Assembly: GCA_964489215.1 (NCBI GenBank)
Contig: CAZAYB010000147.1
Location: 1-7,828 of the forward strand
Source of the DNA: CAZAYB01 sp964489215
Lineage (GTDB): Bacteria; Planctomycetota; Phycisphaerae; Sedimentisphaerales; Anaerohalosphaeraceae
Reading direction: 5' to 3'
Length of the DNA: 7,828 bases
The position numbers were made by a program, and so were the translations under genes. The notes under the pieces are model-generated. The model was not told the DNA's origin and did no database searches. It worked only from the letters and a program-made list of their open reading frames with translations. Numbering within the stretch: position 1 is the first letter of the stretch; the number at the start of each line of letters is the position of its first letter. Positions 1-6,914 of the stretch are shown here, in pieces.

Positions 1-1
1 G

Positions 2-937
2 TACATGGTAACCTATAACACGGAAAAATACATCAAAAAGGCCGTAAATTCCGTCTTGTCACAGACGTTTGAAGATTTCGAACTGATAGTTGTTGACGAT
101 GGAAGCACAGACAGCACAGAAACCATCATAACATCATATAATGACCCACGAATTCGCTACATTAAAAAAACGCACAAAAACTTCGCTTCAGGCATGAACC
201 GTGCAATAAAAGAAGCAAAGGGTAAATTTTTAATAGGAGTCGATTCCGACGATTTCATAGGACCGCAATATCTGCAGACCATCGTAAATTACGCACTTAA
301 AAACCCAGGCTATGACTACTACTATCCCAAAGACTTCATTCTCGTAGATGCCGATGGAAATGATATCGGTCAGCACTGGCAGTACCGCGACTTCCAGGAC
401 AATTCAAACCTGCCGGAGTTTCTCTTCCTCAATGCCTTTTCACCTGTACCCAATCCGGGCTCATTAAAAAAACTGGAAATTTACAAATCACTCGGTTTGT
501 ACCAGGAACTCAACAACACCGAGGACTTTGAATTCCTTACCAGAAACGCCTTGAGGATAAAATTCAAACGGGTGGAAAACTGCCCGCCATATTATTACCG
601 AAGAATACCGTCGGCAAACTGCAACAAATTTGACTCCAGAAACAAAGTAACCGCCGCTGCGATGGACAGGATGCTCAGAAACTACCAACCCGCCCGAATA
701 TGTCCCAGGCTGAAAGTAATAACTGATCCTCAAAAGCAGAAATTGTTATTGTACAAATATGCCGTGGAGGTCTTCAAGGCGCATGCAGAGCACTATAAAG
801 ACCGTTTCGGTGAAAATTTTACAAAATATGTTCAAATATATCAAAAAAAGGCAAAATTACTCGAGCTGATGCTCACAGATACATTATCGGACAAAAATAA
901 TGGCACAAAACAACTGCATATATCTCAAAAAATCTGA
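2..937 (+). CDS. Glycosyltransferase family 2 (GT-A fold), 5'-truncated by window edge
   Basis: This is an inverting GT2-type enzyme expected to transfer a sugar from a nucleotide-sugar donor in the cytoplasm; donor and acceptor cannot be read from the sequence. Numbering from the ATG at base 5, the nucleotide-binding strand and loop VVDDGSTDST is at residues 29-38, the metal-binding DXD-type motif DSDD at 80-83, and an acceptor-side acidic motif TED (172-174) lies where GT2 enzymes carry the catalytic base. A YYYR segment near 197-200 is also typical of the family. The ATG at base 5 is probably internal: the frame is open to the left edge (a Tyr codon at 2-4), and GT2 proteins normally have a short beta strand before this MVTYN-like segment, so about 5-15 residues are missing. 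Residues ~240-310 are a basic helical tail of unknown role. fliD follows 93 bases downstream on the same strand, so a role in flagellin or surface glycosylation is possible. Family is certain; substrate is unknown. Confidence 0.9.
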   Translation, partial: YMVTYNTEKYIKKAVNSVLSQTFEDFELIVVDDGSTDSTETIITSYNDPRIRYIKKTHKNFASGMNRAIKEAKGKFLIGVDSDDFIGPQYLQTIVNYALKNPGYDYYYPKDFILVDADGNDIGQHWQYRDFQDNSNLPEFLFLNAFSPVPNPGSLKKLEIYKSLGLYQELNNTEDFEFLTRNALRIKFKRVENCPPYYYRRIPSANCNKFDSRNKVTAAAMDRMLRNYQPARICPRLKVITDPQKQKLLLYKYAVEVFKAHAEHYKDRFGENFTKYVQIYQKKAKLLELMLTDTLSDKNNGTKQLHISQKI

Positions 938-1030
938 AATTCTGCTTAGATGCACCCTTATTTTGACGATAATTAATATAGTGAAAACCGTTGAAAACAA
1001 GGCACTTACAATCGCCAAAGGAGCAATAAA
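938..1030 (+). other. Short intergenic region between glycosyltransferase and fliD
   Basis: The 93 bases are AT-rich. No convincing hairpin terminator follows the glycosyltransferase stop and no well-spaced sigma-70, sigma-28 or sigma-54 promoter is visible, so read-through from the upstream gene into fliD is plausible. A TTGACG at 963-968 and a TATAGT at 977-982 are only 8 bases apart and cannot pair as -35 and -10 boxes. A 47-codon open frame (900-1043) spans this gap and overlaps both neighbours; it is discussed as a finding and is not called as a gene. Confidence 0.6.
1017..1023 (+). promoter_or_regulatory. Ribosome binding site of fliD
   Basis: AAAGGAG lies 7 bases before the ATG at 1031, which is near-ideal Shine-Dalgarno complementarity and spacing. 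It fixes the fliD start, and the FliD N-terminal motif begins immediately after that ATG. Confidence 0.85.
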
Positions 1031-3151
1031 ATGGGTGAATTAAGACTTTCAGGCCTTTCAACTGGAATAGATACTGAATCTATTATTAAACAGCTCATGC
1101 AGGTAGAGCAAAGAAGGCTGAATCTCTACGTCCAGCAGCAAAAGGAATTTACCGAAAAAGACGAAGCTGTAGGCGAATTAAAAACACAGCTTAGCTCTTT
1201 CAAGTCCAATGTCCATTCCCTCGCAGATGCAAGCCAGTTAAAATCCTTCGCTACAAGCTCAAGCAACGAGGACAAACTGCTCGCAGAATCCAGCGCAGCT
1301 GCTATTGAAGGCACCCACGAAGTAAAAATCAAACAGCTGGCATCTTCAGAAAGATGGGTACATGACGGGTATAAAAGATCAACAAGCTATGTCGGAGAAG
1401 GTGACTTCATCTTCTCATATAACAATAAGGAAATGGTTCTTTCCACAACCAATACAACAACGCTTGAGGACCTCGTCGGACTGATAAACAACGACCCTGA
1501 CAACCCCGGCGTCGATGCAAGCATACTTAAATACGACAACGGCTCAGACGGTGTATACCACCTCGTTATAAGCGGAAGAGAAAGCGGATCAGATTACCAG
1601 ATTACTGTAAATGATTCAAATACTGAAAAGCACATCAGTGACGCCGCAGACCCATTGACTTCTTCACTTACAAACGAAGCCGCTGAAATTGATGAAGAAC
1701 TCACAGACCTTGACGGGTTCAGCGGTGTAATTGAAAGCGGTTCAACCGCTGACCAGATAAGAATAAGCGGAACCGACCATACCGGAACACCCGTTGAAGT
1801 ATACTTCGACGTAACCCAGTACACAACTATCGAGGACCTCATAGACGAAATAAACGATGCATACTCTGACACTGCCGTCGCGACTTACGAAGAAGGACAG
1901 ATAATCTTAACTGACAAAACAAGCGGTGCAAGCTCTATGACCATAGACCTTGATTTTATCGCTGGTGTAGGCTCATCTGCCTCCCAGAATTTACCTACCA
2001 TAAGCCAGGAAACTCAGGGCGGAAGTATTACTGCTTCGATCGCCGCTCTCGACCCATCAACTTTCCTCGAAACTCAGTCCGCCAAGAACTCACTTATACG
2101 TGTTGACGATTACCCCGGCGGAAGCGGTGTCGATGAAACTGACAACGCAAACTGGATCAGCAGAAGTTCAAATACAATTGACGATGTCATTACGGGAGTA
2201 ACGCTAAAGCTGCAGAACATTACATGGGACCCGGACGATGTTAATACCCACGATGATAAGGTCGATATAACTCTGACCCGGAATACAGAATCCCTGAAAA
2301 CAAAACTTTCATCTGTTGTTGATGATTTTAACGGTCTGATACAGTTCTTCCAGGATAAAGCAAGTTATGACAAAGAGGAAGAAGAAGCAGGCGTTCTCTA
2401 CGGTGAATACTCGATTACTACGATAATCTCAAAAATAAGAGCCGCTTTTACCGGTGTAGCTACAGGGTTTACAGGAGTGGACACTTTTACACTCGCTTCC
2501 GATATCGGACTGGAAGTCGGAACTGACGGAAGAATGACATTTGACAAAACAAAATTTGACGAGGCTATAGCTGACGATTATCTGGCAGTGCTTGAGCTTC
2601 TCGGAGCAAGTAAATCAGGATACTCAGACAGCAGCGTTATAAAGTTCAGAGAATCAAGCGAAAATATTACTCAGGCAGGTGAATACGACGTAGAAGTAAC
2701 CATTTCAGGCGGGCAGATAACAAGTGCGAAAATGAAGCTCGCCTCCGAAGGCGATTCACAATGGAGAGACGCCGTAATATCAGATACAAACGAAGCATAC
2801 GGCTCAATGAAAACAGACAGCCAGAACAGATACAAATACCCCGAAGCCGCTTTGACTTTCACCACCGCACTGGGAACCGCAGACGGAACCTACACTGCTA
2901 AAATAAATGTAAGGCAGGGTTTCGCAGGAAAGGTATTCGAAGAAACAAAGGATATGCTCGACGCCACTGATGGAACTGTTACACTCGTAAAAGACGGCTT
3001 CGAAACAAGAATTAAAAATTACGATGACAGAATAGAAGAAGAACAGGAAAGATTAAAAACCTATGAAGACAATCTCGTGCAGAAGTACGCCAGGCTGGAA
3101 AAGAATCTTGCGCTTATCCAGCAGCAGCTCGGGGCATTAAATAATCTCTGA
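1031..3151 (+). CDS. fliD: Flagellar filament capping protein FliD (hook-associated protein 2), enlarged
   Basis: FliD forms the oligomeric cap at the tip of the growing filament and helps exported flagellin fold into place. The FliD_N region (residues ~5-105) opens with the diagnostic LSGLSTGIDTESIIKQLM and continues as a heptad-like helix. Two segments resemble flagellin hook IN motifs, at ~142-195 and ~264-308. The FliD_C region starts near 350 and includes VDDFNGLIQFF (430-440) and the family-typical stretch at 488-520 containing DIGLEVGTDGRMTFDKTKFD. Residues ~535-630 look like an inserted beta-rich domain, after which a long C-terminal coiled coil (~655-703) closes the protein, as in other FliD. 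At 706 residues it is well above the roughly 450-490 of enterobacterial FliD, and the extra length lies in the central surface-exposed domains. There is no signal peptide, as expected for a type III export substrate. It has a strong ribosome binding site and no fliS follows within the window. Identity is secure; domain limits are by eye. Confidence 0.95.
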   Translation: MGELRLSGLSTGIDTESIIKQLMQVEQRRLNLYVQQQKEFTEKDEAVGELKTQLSSFKSNVHSLADASQLKSFATSSSNEDKLLAESSAAAIEGTHEVKIKQLASSERWVHDGYKRSTSYVGEGDFIFSYNNKEMVLSTTNTTTLEDLVGLINNDPDNPGVDASILKYDNGSDGVYHLVISGRESGSDYQITVNDSNTEKHISDAADPLTSSLTNEAAEIDEELTDLDGFSGVIESGSTADQIRISGTDHTGTPVEVYFDVTQYTTIEDLIDEINDAYSDTAVATYEEGQIILTDKTSGASSMTIDLDFIAGVGSSASQNLPTISQETQGGSITASIAALDPSTFLETQSAKNSLIRVDDYPGGSGVDETDNANWISRSSNTIDDVITGVTLKLQNITWDPDDVNTHDDKVDITLTRNTESLKTKLSSVVDDFNGLIQFFQDKASYDKEEEEAGVLYGEYSITTIISKIRAAFTGVATGFTGVDTFTLASDIGLEVGTDGRMTFDKTKFDEAIADDYLAVLELLGASKSGYSDSSVIKFRESSENITQAGEYDVEVTISGGQITSAKMKLASEGDSQWRDAVISDTNEAYGSMKTDSQNRYKYPEAALTFTTALGTADGTYTAKINVRQGFAGKVFEETKDMLDATDGTVTLVKDGFETRIKNYDDRIEEEQERLKTYEDNLVQKYARLEKNLALIQQQLGALNNL

Positions 3152-3179
3152 TAAATTAACAAAAGCCTTACGAATAAAA
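3152..3179. other. Convergent intergenic gap, no terminator seen
   Basis: Only 28 AT-rich bases separate the fliD TGA from the TAG of the opposing gene. I see no inverted repeat with a T-tract in either direction here. Transcripts from both sides probably overlap or end by a factor-dependent route. Confidence 0.6.
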
Positions 3180-5033
3180 CTATTTCGTCGATTCCCTCGA
3201 AACTATCGCCTTGTCCGGTGAAAGCATAACAGCCGCAGCCCGGCAGCGAGAAAAATCACTTTCAACAAGATTAAACATTTCATCATTATCCAGGTTGCCA
3301 GTAAACACGATAGCTGTTGCAGCTGAATAAACAAGATTGACCGCAAGATGATTCATGTCCGGGTTAGGGGCATATATCATAACCCTGTCAAAATCTCGGC
3401 CCGCAACTCGGAAAATTTCACTCATCTGCTCACCGTTTAACTTCTCGATACCCTCAAAGCTCCATATCGAAAGATTCTTTATGCTTGTCTTAACCGGTCC
3501 CTTTTTCATCATCGAATAATCAGCATCAAAAACTTTCATAACAGGACACCTTACATGGTCAAGGTCGATCAGCAGTGTCTTCAGCGAATCCTTTGCGAGC
3601 CTCATAGCCGTATTGACAACTACCGTAACTGGCATATCCTTAACATTCGACGCCGCGAATAACAACGGCATATCTTCCTTATCAAGCTCCCGGACCGTCT
3701 CGGCAATATCATTGTAATACGCCTTTTTGCTTGAGAATTTGTGACCAACCGCAATTATATTCCCAGCTTCCCCGCTGCCTGTTTCAGCTTCTGATGTTTC
3801 ATGCTCGACAGGTTCTGGCTCTAACTTCCGCTCAGACTCTGACTCCAACTCCGGCTCCGGTACCCGCTTCATCTCTGAATCAGACTCAATCAAATCCTCC
3901 GCATTAGACGTTTCTAAAACCTCATCCTTTACCGGCTCATCAAATACAGTATCTATATATTCTACTTCACTCTCGCCGCTTAAAATACTGTCTGACTTGA
4001 CACCTGAACTATCAGCAAAACTGGCTTCTTTACGATCCCAGTTACCTGCGACAGCCTTGTCATCCTCTAATTCATTTATATCTATCTGAGATTCCTGCCT
4101 TTCCATTATTTCCGCAAAATCAGGATTCAGAACCTCAACCTTTTCCTTCCCGCCTGCCGCCTCGGAATATATCTCCACTACCTTCTTATTTTCATCCTCA
4201 ACTCCAAGCTTGCCGCTGGAAAGTATTCGCACCATCGCAAAAGACTCGCAAACGATTTGAACAAAAACCAGTACAAAAAAACCTGCCGTAAATCGGCTGT
4301 ATAAATAAAGCGATTGCCCGTCCGCAAGATTGTTTACTACCGATATTGCTACCGCGCAAAAACAAACTCCTGCTATCATAAACGCACCAAGCACCGAATC
4401 TATCCTGAGAAGCTTACCGACTCCGCCCATTTTAACAAAAAAAACCTGCTCGTCTTCTACCCTCTCTCGAAGCTCCCGGGCCCGTTCATAATCTATCGCA
4501 CCCATATTAAGATCAGTTTCAACCCCAATATCCTTTAACGGTATCACTTCCTCGAGCTGAACTTCAATTGCCCTTTCTGTCCTTCCCGCGGCCGTAAAAG
4601 CTGCAATAATCATTACCAGCGCACCAACAGCCGAAATAATAATTGGCAATATCGCCGGGCCTACTCCAAAAATACCGCCTATCGTTTCGATAAGTCCACC
4701 GCCTCCGCCCTTAATCAATATCATCTTCGCGCTTACTGCAGTTGCAAGAATTCGTAATAATATCGCCATAACCAAAAGCAGACCAAAACCCTTAAGCTCA
4801 AACGCGCTTGTCCTCGAAAAAGCTACCATCATAATTGCAAAGCACATGCATATTGAAAAAACCCACAAAAGATCTGCCAAAACCCCTGACCCTGGCAGTA
4901 AAAATCCCCCTATCAGGCCCAGTGCACACAAACCAAAAGCTATATCCCCTCGCCACTTCAAAGGTGTTTTCTCATCAGGACCGCTCCGCATTTCCTCAAA
5001 ACTATATTCAAATTCTCCTGCTGCGTATTCCAT
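3180..5033 (-). CDS. FlhA-like export-gate membrane domain fused to a degenerate MinD/CpsD-type P-loop domain
   Basis: This 617-residue protein occupies the position after flhB where flhA is often found. Residues ~29-270 align by eye with the FlhA membrane domain: about six hydrophobic segments (~30-50, 52-72, 82-107, 126-148, 213-236, 246-268) around a cytoplasmic loop with AAGR (148-151), DLNMGAID (174-181) and GKLLRIDSVLG (206-216), matching the FlhA pattern DLNAG...KFVRGDAIAG. FlhA homology stops at ~275, so the last two membrane helices and the substrate-docking cytoplasmic domain of the usual ~690-residue FlhA are absent. Residues ~278-425 are an acidic low-complexity linker. Residues ~433-607 resemble a CpsD/MinD ATPase, with a Walker A'-like LLIDLD (487-492) and a DFDRVMIYAPN strand (547-557), but the Walker A lysine position is Pro468 and the Walker B aspartate position is Tyr554. 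It is probably a membrane scaffold or regulator of flagellar export; function is unproven. The start is the first ATG after an in-frame TGA 9 bases upstream and has only a weak ribosome site. Confidence 0.8.
   Translation of the reverse strand: MEYAAGEFEYSFEEMRSGPDEKTPLKWRGDIAFGLCALGLIGGFLLPGSGVLADLLWVFSICMCFAIMMVAFSRTSAFELKGFGLLLVMAILLRILATAVSAKMILIKGGGGGLIETIGGIFGVGPAILPIIISAVGALVMIIAAFTAAGRTERAIEVQLEEVIPLKDIGVETDLNMGAIDYERARELRERVEDEQVFFVKMGGVGKLLRIDSVLGAFMIAGVCFCAVAISVVNNLADGQSLYLYSRFTAGFFVLVFVQIVCESFAMVRILSSGKLGVEDENKKVVEIYSEAAGGKEKVEVLNPDFAEIMERQESQIDINELEDDKAVAGNWDRKEASFADSSGVKSDSILSGESEVEYIDTVFDEPVKDEVLETSNAEDLIESDSEMKRVPEPELESESERKLEPEPVEHETSEAETGSGEAGNIIAVGHKFSSKKAYYNDIAETVRELDKEDMPLLFAASNVKDMPVTVVVNTAMRLAKDSLKTLLIDLDHVRCPVMKVFDADYSMMKKGPVKTSIKNLSIWSFEGIEKLNGEQMSEIFRVAGRDFDRVMIYAPNPDMNHLAVNLVYSAATAIVFTGNLDNDEMFNLVESDFSRCRAAAVMLSPDKAIVSRESTK
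3759..4202 (-). other. Acidic low-complexity linker within the FlhA-like fusion protein
   Basis: Residues ~278-425 of the fusion protein are dominated by Glu, Asp and Ser and contain short imperfect repeats of Glu-Pro and Glu-Ser type around residues 391-410, such as EPELESESE and KLEPEPVE. There are no hydrophobic segments. The region is most likely disordered and joins the six-helix membrane domain to the C-terminal P-loop-like domain. The reading frame is open throughout, with no sign of a broken junction between two genes. Confidence 0.7.
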
Positions 5034-5076
5034 ATCTAATCAATCATCCATTTTAACCATAATATTTGTGAACTCT

Positions 5077-6150
5077 TTATGAACTCCTTCTGCTCCTTAT
5101 CCTGTGAACAAGTGCCAGAACTTCCGCAACCGCCACATAAAGAGAATCCGGTATAGGATTATTAAGCTCGACAGTAGCAAACAGATTTCTCGCAAGAGCC
5201 GGCCTGCGAATAATAGGAACTCCATAAGCACGCGCAGTATCCTTTATCTTTTCACAAACATTGCCTCCGCCTTTAGCAACTACCACCGGCGCCGACATTT
5301 CATCTGCGTCATATTTCAAAGCAACTGCTACATGAGTCGGGTTTACAAGTACAACATCCGCATCAGGAACCTTCTTCATCATACGACGCATAGCAGCCTC
5401 CATCTGGATTTGACGAAGCTTGCGTTTCACTTCAGGAGGACCCTCAGCCTGCTTGCGCTCCTCTTTAACTTCCTGCTTGGTCATCTTAAGACCCTTGACA
5501 TAGGACCACTTCTGATAGATAAGATCAATAATCCCCAGAACAAGAACCGCCGCGCAGATGCGAATACTGACACCTACAATCATTCCGCATATAGACCTTA
5601 AAATATCCATGTCCCAAGCCCATTGAAAAGTAGTAACAGGCACAATCTTGTTGCGAATATAAAAATATGTTATTGCTGAAATAAAAATTATCTTCAAAAT
5701 ACTAAGCCCCATCTTTACAAGAGACTTTACTGATATAAGACTCTTGAGTGACTTAACAGGATTGAAATTACTCAGCTTCCAGTCAAAAACCTTACCAGGA
5801 TTGAAAGTTTTACCGCTTATCCATAAACTCGTAATCAGCGATGCAACCGCAAGAACTGACATAATAGGAAGCATAATAAAAATAGCACTTACAATTTTGT
5901 CATTTATAAAGGCAACAAACGCTTCCTGGTTGGATACTTTCATATGATCCAGACTAAAAGCGCTGCGCATCTCGCCAAGCGCCCATTCTGTAACTGCCGG
6001 CCCGCGAAGATATACTATCGTAAGAAGAACTATCAGAATAATCGCACTTGTCATATCCTGACTGCTTGGAACATGACCGTCCTTACGTGCCTTGTTACGC
6101 CGTTTCGGCGTTGGTTGTTCCGTTCTTTCCTGTGCGTCTGCACCTGGCAT
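5077..6150 (-). CDS. flhB: Flagellar type III export switch protein FlhB
   Basis: FlhB sits at the export gate and switches substrate specificity from rod/hook to filament proteins after self-cleavage. The N-terminus carries the family motif ERTEQPTPKRRNKARKDG (8-25), followed by four hydrophobic segments (~34-50, 86-112, 148-165, 185-212). The conserved linker with MTKQEVKEERKQAEG (223-237) leads into the cytoplasmic domain, where the autocleavage motif NPTH is intact at 270-273, almost exactly the position in enterobacterial FlhB. The protein is 357 residues, a normal length. It follows fliR after 9 bases; its AGAGGT ribosome site overlaps the fliR stop codon, implying coupled translation. 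An intact cleavage site indicates a functional specificity switch. Identity is secure. Confidence 0.96.
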   Translation of the reverse strand: MPGADAQERTEQPTPKRRNKARKDGHVPSSQDMTSAIILIVLLTIVYLRGPAVTEWALGEMRSAFSLDHMKVSNQEAFVAFINDKIVSAIFIMLPIMSVLAVASLITSLWISGKTFNPGKVFDWKLSNFNPVKSLKSLISVKSLVKMGLSILKIIFISAITYFYIRNKIVPVTTFQWAWDMDILRSICGMIVGVSIRICAAVLVLGIIDLIYQKWSYVKGLKMTKQEVKEERKQAEGPPEVKRKLRQIQMEAAMRRMMKKVPDADVVLVNPTHVAVALKYDADEMSAPVVVAKGGGNVCEKIKDTARAYGVPIIRRPALARNLFATVELNNPIPDSLYVAVAEVLALVHRIRSRRSS

Positions 6151-6155
6151 TAAAT

Positions 6156-6161
6156 ACCTCT
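6156..6161 (-). promoter_or_regulatory. Ribosome binding site of flhB overlapping the fliR stop
   Basis: On the minus strand AGAGGT lies 5 bases before the flhB ATG and overlaps the fliR TAG (6162-6160). This supports both the flhB start and translational coupling of the two genes. Confidence 0.75.
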
Positions 6162-6912
6162 AAATTGGTAAAAGATTATCAAGCAAAACCGCAAAACTGT
6201 TTACAAAACTCAAAAAAAAGGGCATAAAAAGACCCATCATCATTATCCCAAGACCGACTCTCAATGGAAGTGACATAAAAAGAATATTGCTTTCCGGCGC
6301 AACTCGGGCAAGTACCGCAAGAACTATCAGCATAAGAAGAAAAGCCGTCAGTATCGGAACAGACAGCTTCAGAGACAGCAGCAGGATCACCGAACCGCTC
6401 TTGATGAGATTTTCGGTCATCAAACCTATTTTCGGGATCGTACCTGAAGGATAAACCTCGTAACTTTTTGATATCGCAACAAGAATAAGATGATGTCCCC
6501 GCCCAGCCAGAAAAAGAAGTATAAAGAATATCTCAACCATCATACTCAAAGGCTGAGCATTTTCACCTGTCATTGGATCAAATATCTGGGACAATGAAAG
6601 ACCCATCTGTCTTTCAATCATACGTGCCGCCTGTTTGACAACTCCGAATATAAGATTGAATATTATTCCCATACTCACACCGTAAATTATCTCCTGGCCG
6701 ATCAGAATTATAGCCTCGAGAACATGAATCTCCCTGCCGTAAACTGCTAAACCGTTCACAGCCCCAAAAAACACCGAAACCATAACAACAAAACCGATCT
6801 TCACCCGCATAGGAATACTTTGCCAGCTGAAAAAAGGTGACGCTCCCAGAAAACCCCCAACCCTCGATACTATAAGAACAAAACCAAGTATTTCACCTGC
6901 CAGTATTTCCAT
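6160..6912 (-). CDS. fliR: Flagellar export gate protein FliR
   Basis: FliR is a core subunit of the FliP-FliQ-FliR export channel in the inner membrane. The 250-residue length is normal for the family. Family features include the N-terminal helix with VSRVGGFLGASPFFS (15-29), the conserved segment ERQMGLSLSQIFDPMTGE (100-117), GRGHHLIL (137-144), and a C-terminal LARVAPESNILFMSLPLRVG (201-220). Several long hydrophobic helices make up most of the protein. Only 2 bases separate the fliQ stop from its ATG and no good ribosome site is visible there, so translation probably depends on coupling to fliQ. Confidence 0.95.
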   Translation of the reverse strand: MEILAGEILGFVLIVSRVGGFLGASPFFSWQSIPMRVKIGFVVMVSVFFGAVNGLAVYGREIHVLEAIILIGQEIIYGVSMGIIFNLIFGVVKQAARMIERQMGLSLSQIFDPMTGENAQPLSMMVEIFFILLFLAGRGHHLILVAISKSYEVYPSGTIPKIGLMTENLIKSGSVILLLSLKLSVPILTAFLLMLIVLAVLARVAPESNILFMSLPLRVGLGIMMMGLFMPFFLSFVNSFAVLLDNLLPI

Positions 6913-6914
6913 TG

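Noticed and set aside
963..1016. Possible promoters before fliD: TTGACG (963-968), TATAGT (977-982) and a GGCAC...CGCC sigma-54-like pair at about 1000-1016
   Set aside because: The first two boxes are only 8 bases apart. The sigma-54-like pair has the wrong GG-to-GC spacing and would put the transcript start on top of the ribosome site.
1594..1872. Minus-strand open frames inside fliD (also 1126-1332 and 2671-2865)
   Set aside because: All lie within the well-supported fliD frame, show Ser/Val-rich antisense composition and no recognisable motifs.
3180..3210. TTTCG...CGAAA inverted repeat near the end of the FlhA-like gene as a terminator
   Set aside because: The stem is only 5 base pairs, lies inside the coding sequence and lacks a T-tract in the relevant direction.
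3180..5033. Calling this gene simply flhA
   Set aside because: It lacks the FlhA cytoplasmic domain and the last two membrane helices, and has an unrelated C-terminal domain, so the symbol would mislead.
5040..5060. TGA between the mini-leader and the FlhA-like ATG as a selenocysteine or read-through codon
   Set aside because: No SECIS-like structure is apparent, and the N-terminus before the membrane domain is already long enough; an ordinary stop is the simpler reading.
5104..5601. 165-codon plus-strand open frame opposite flhB
   Set aside because: It is antisense to a clear flhB, is composed of basic, low-plausibility sequence, and has no family features; it is a shadow of the real gene.
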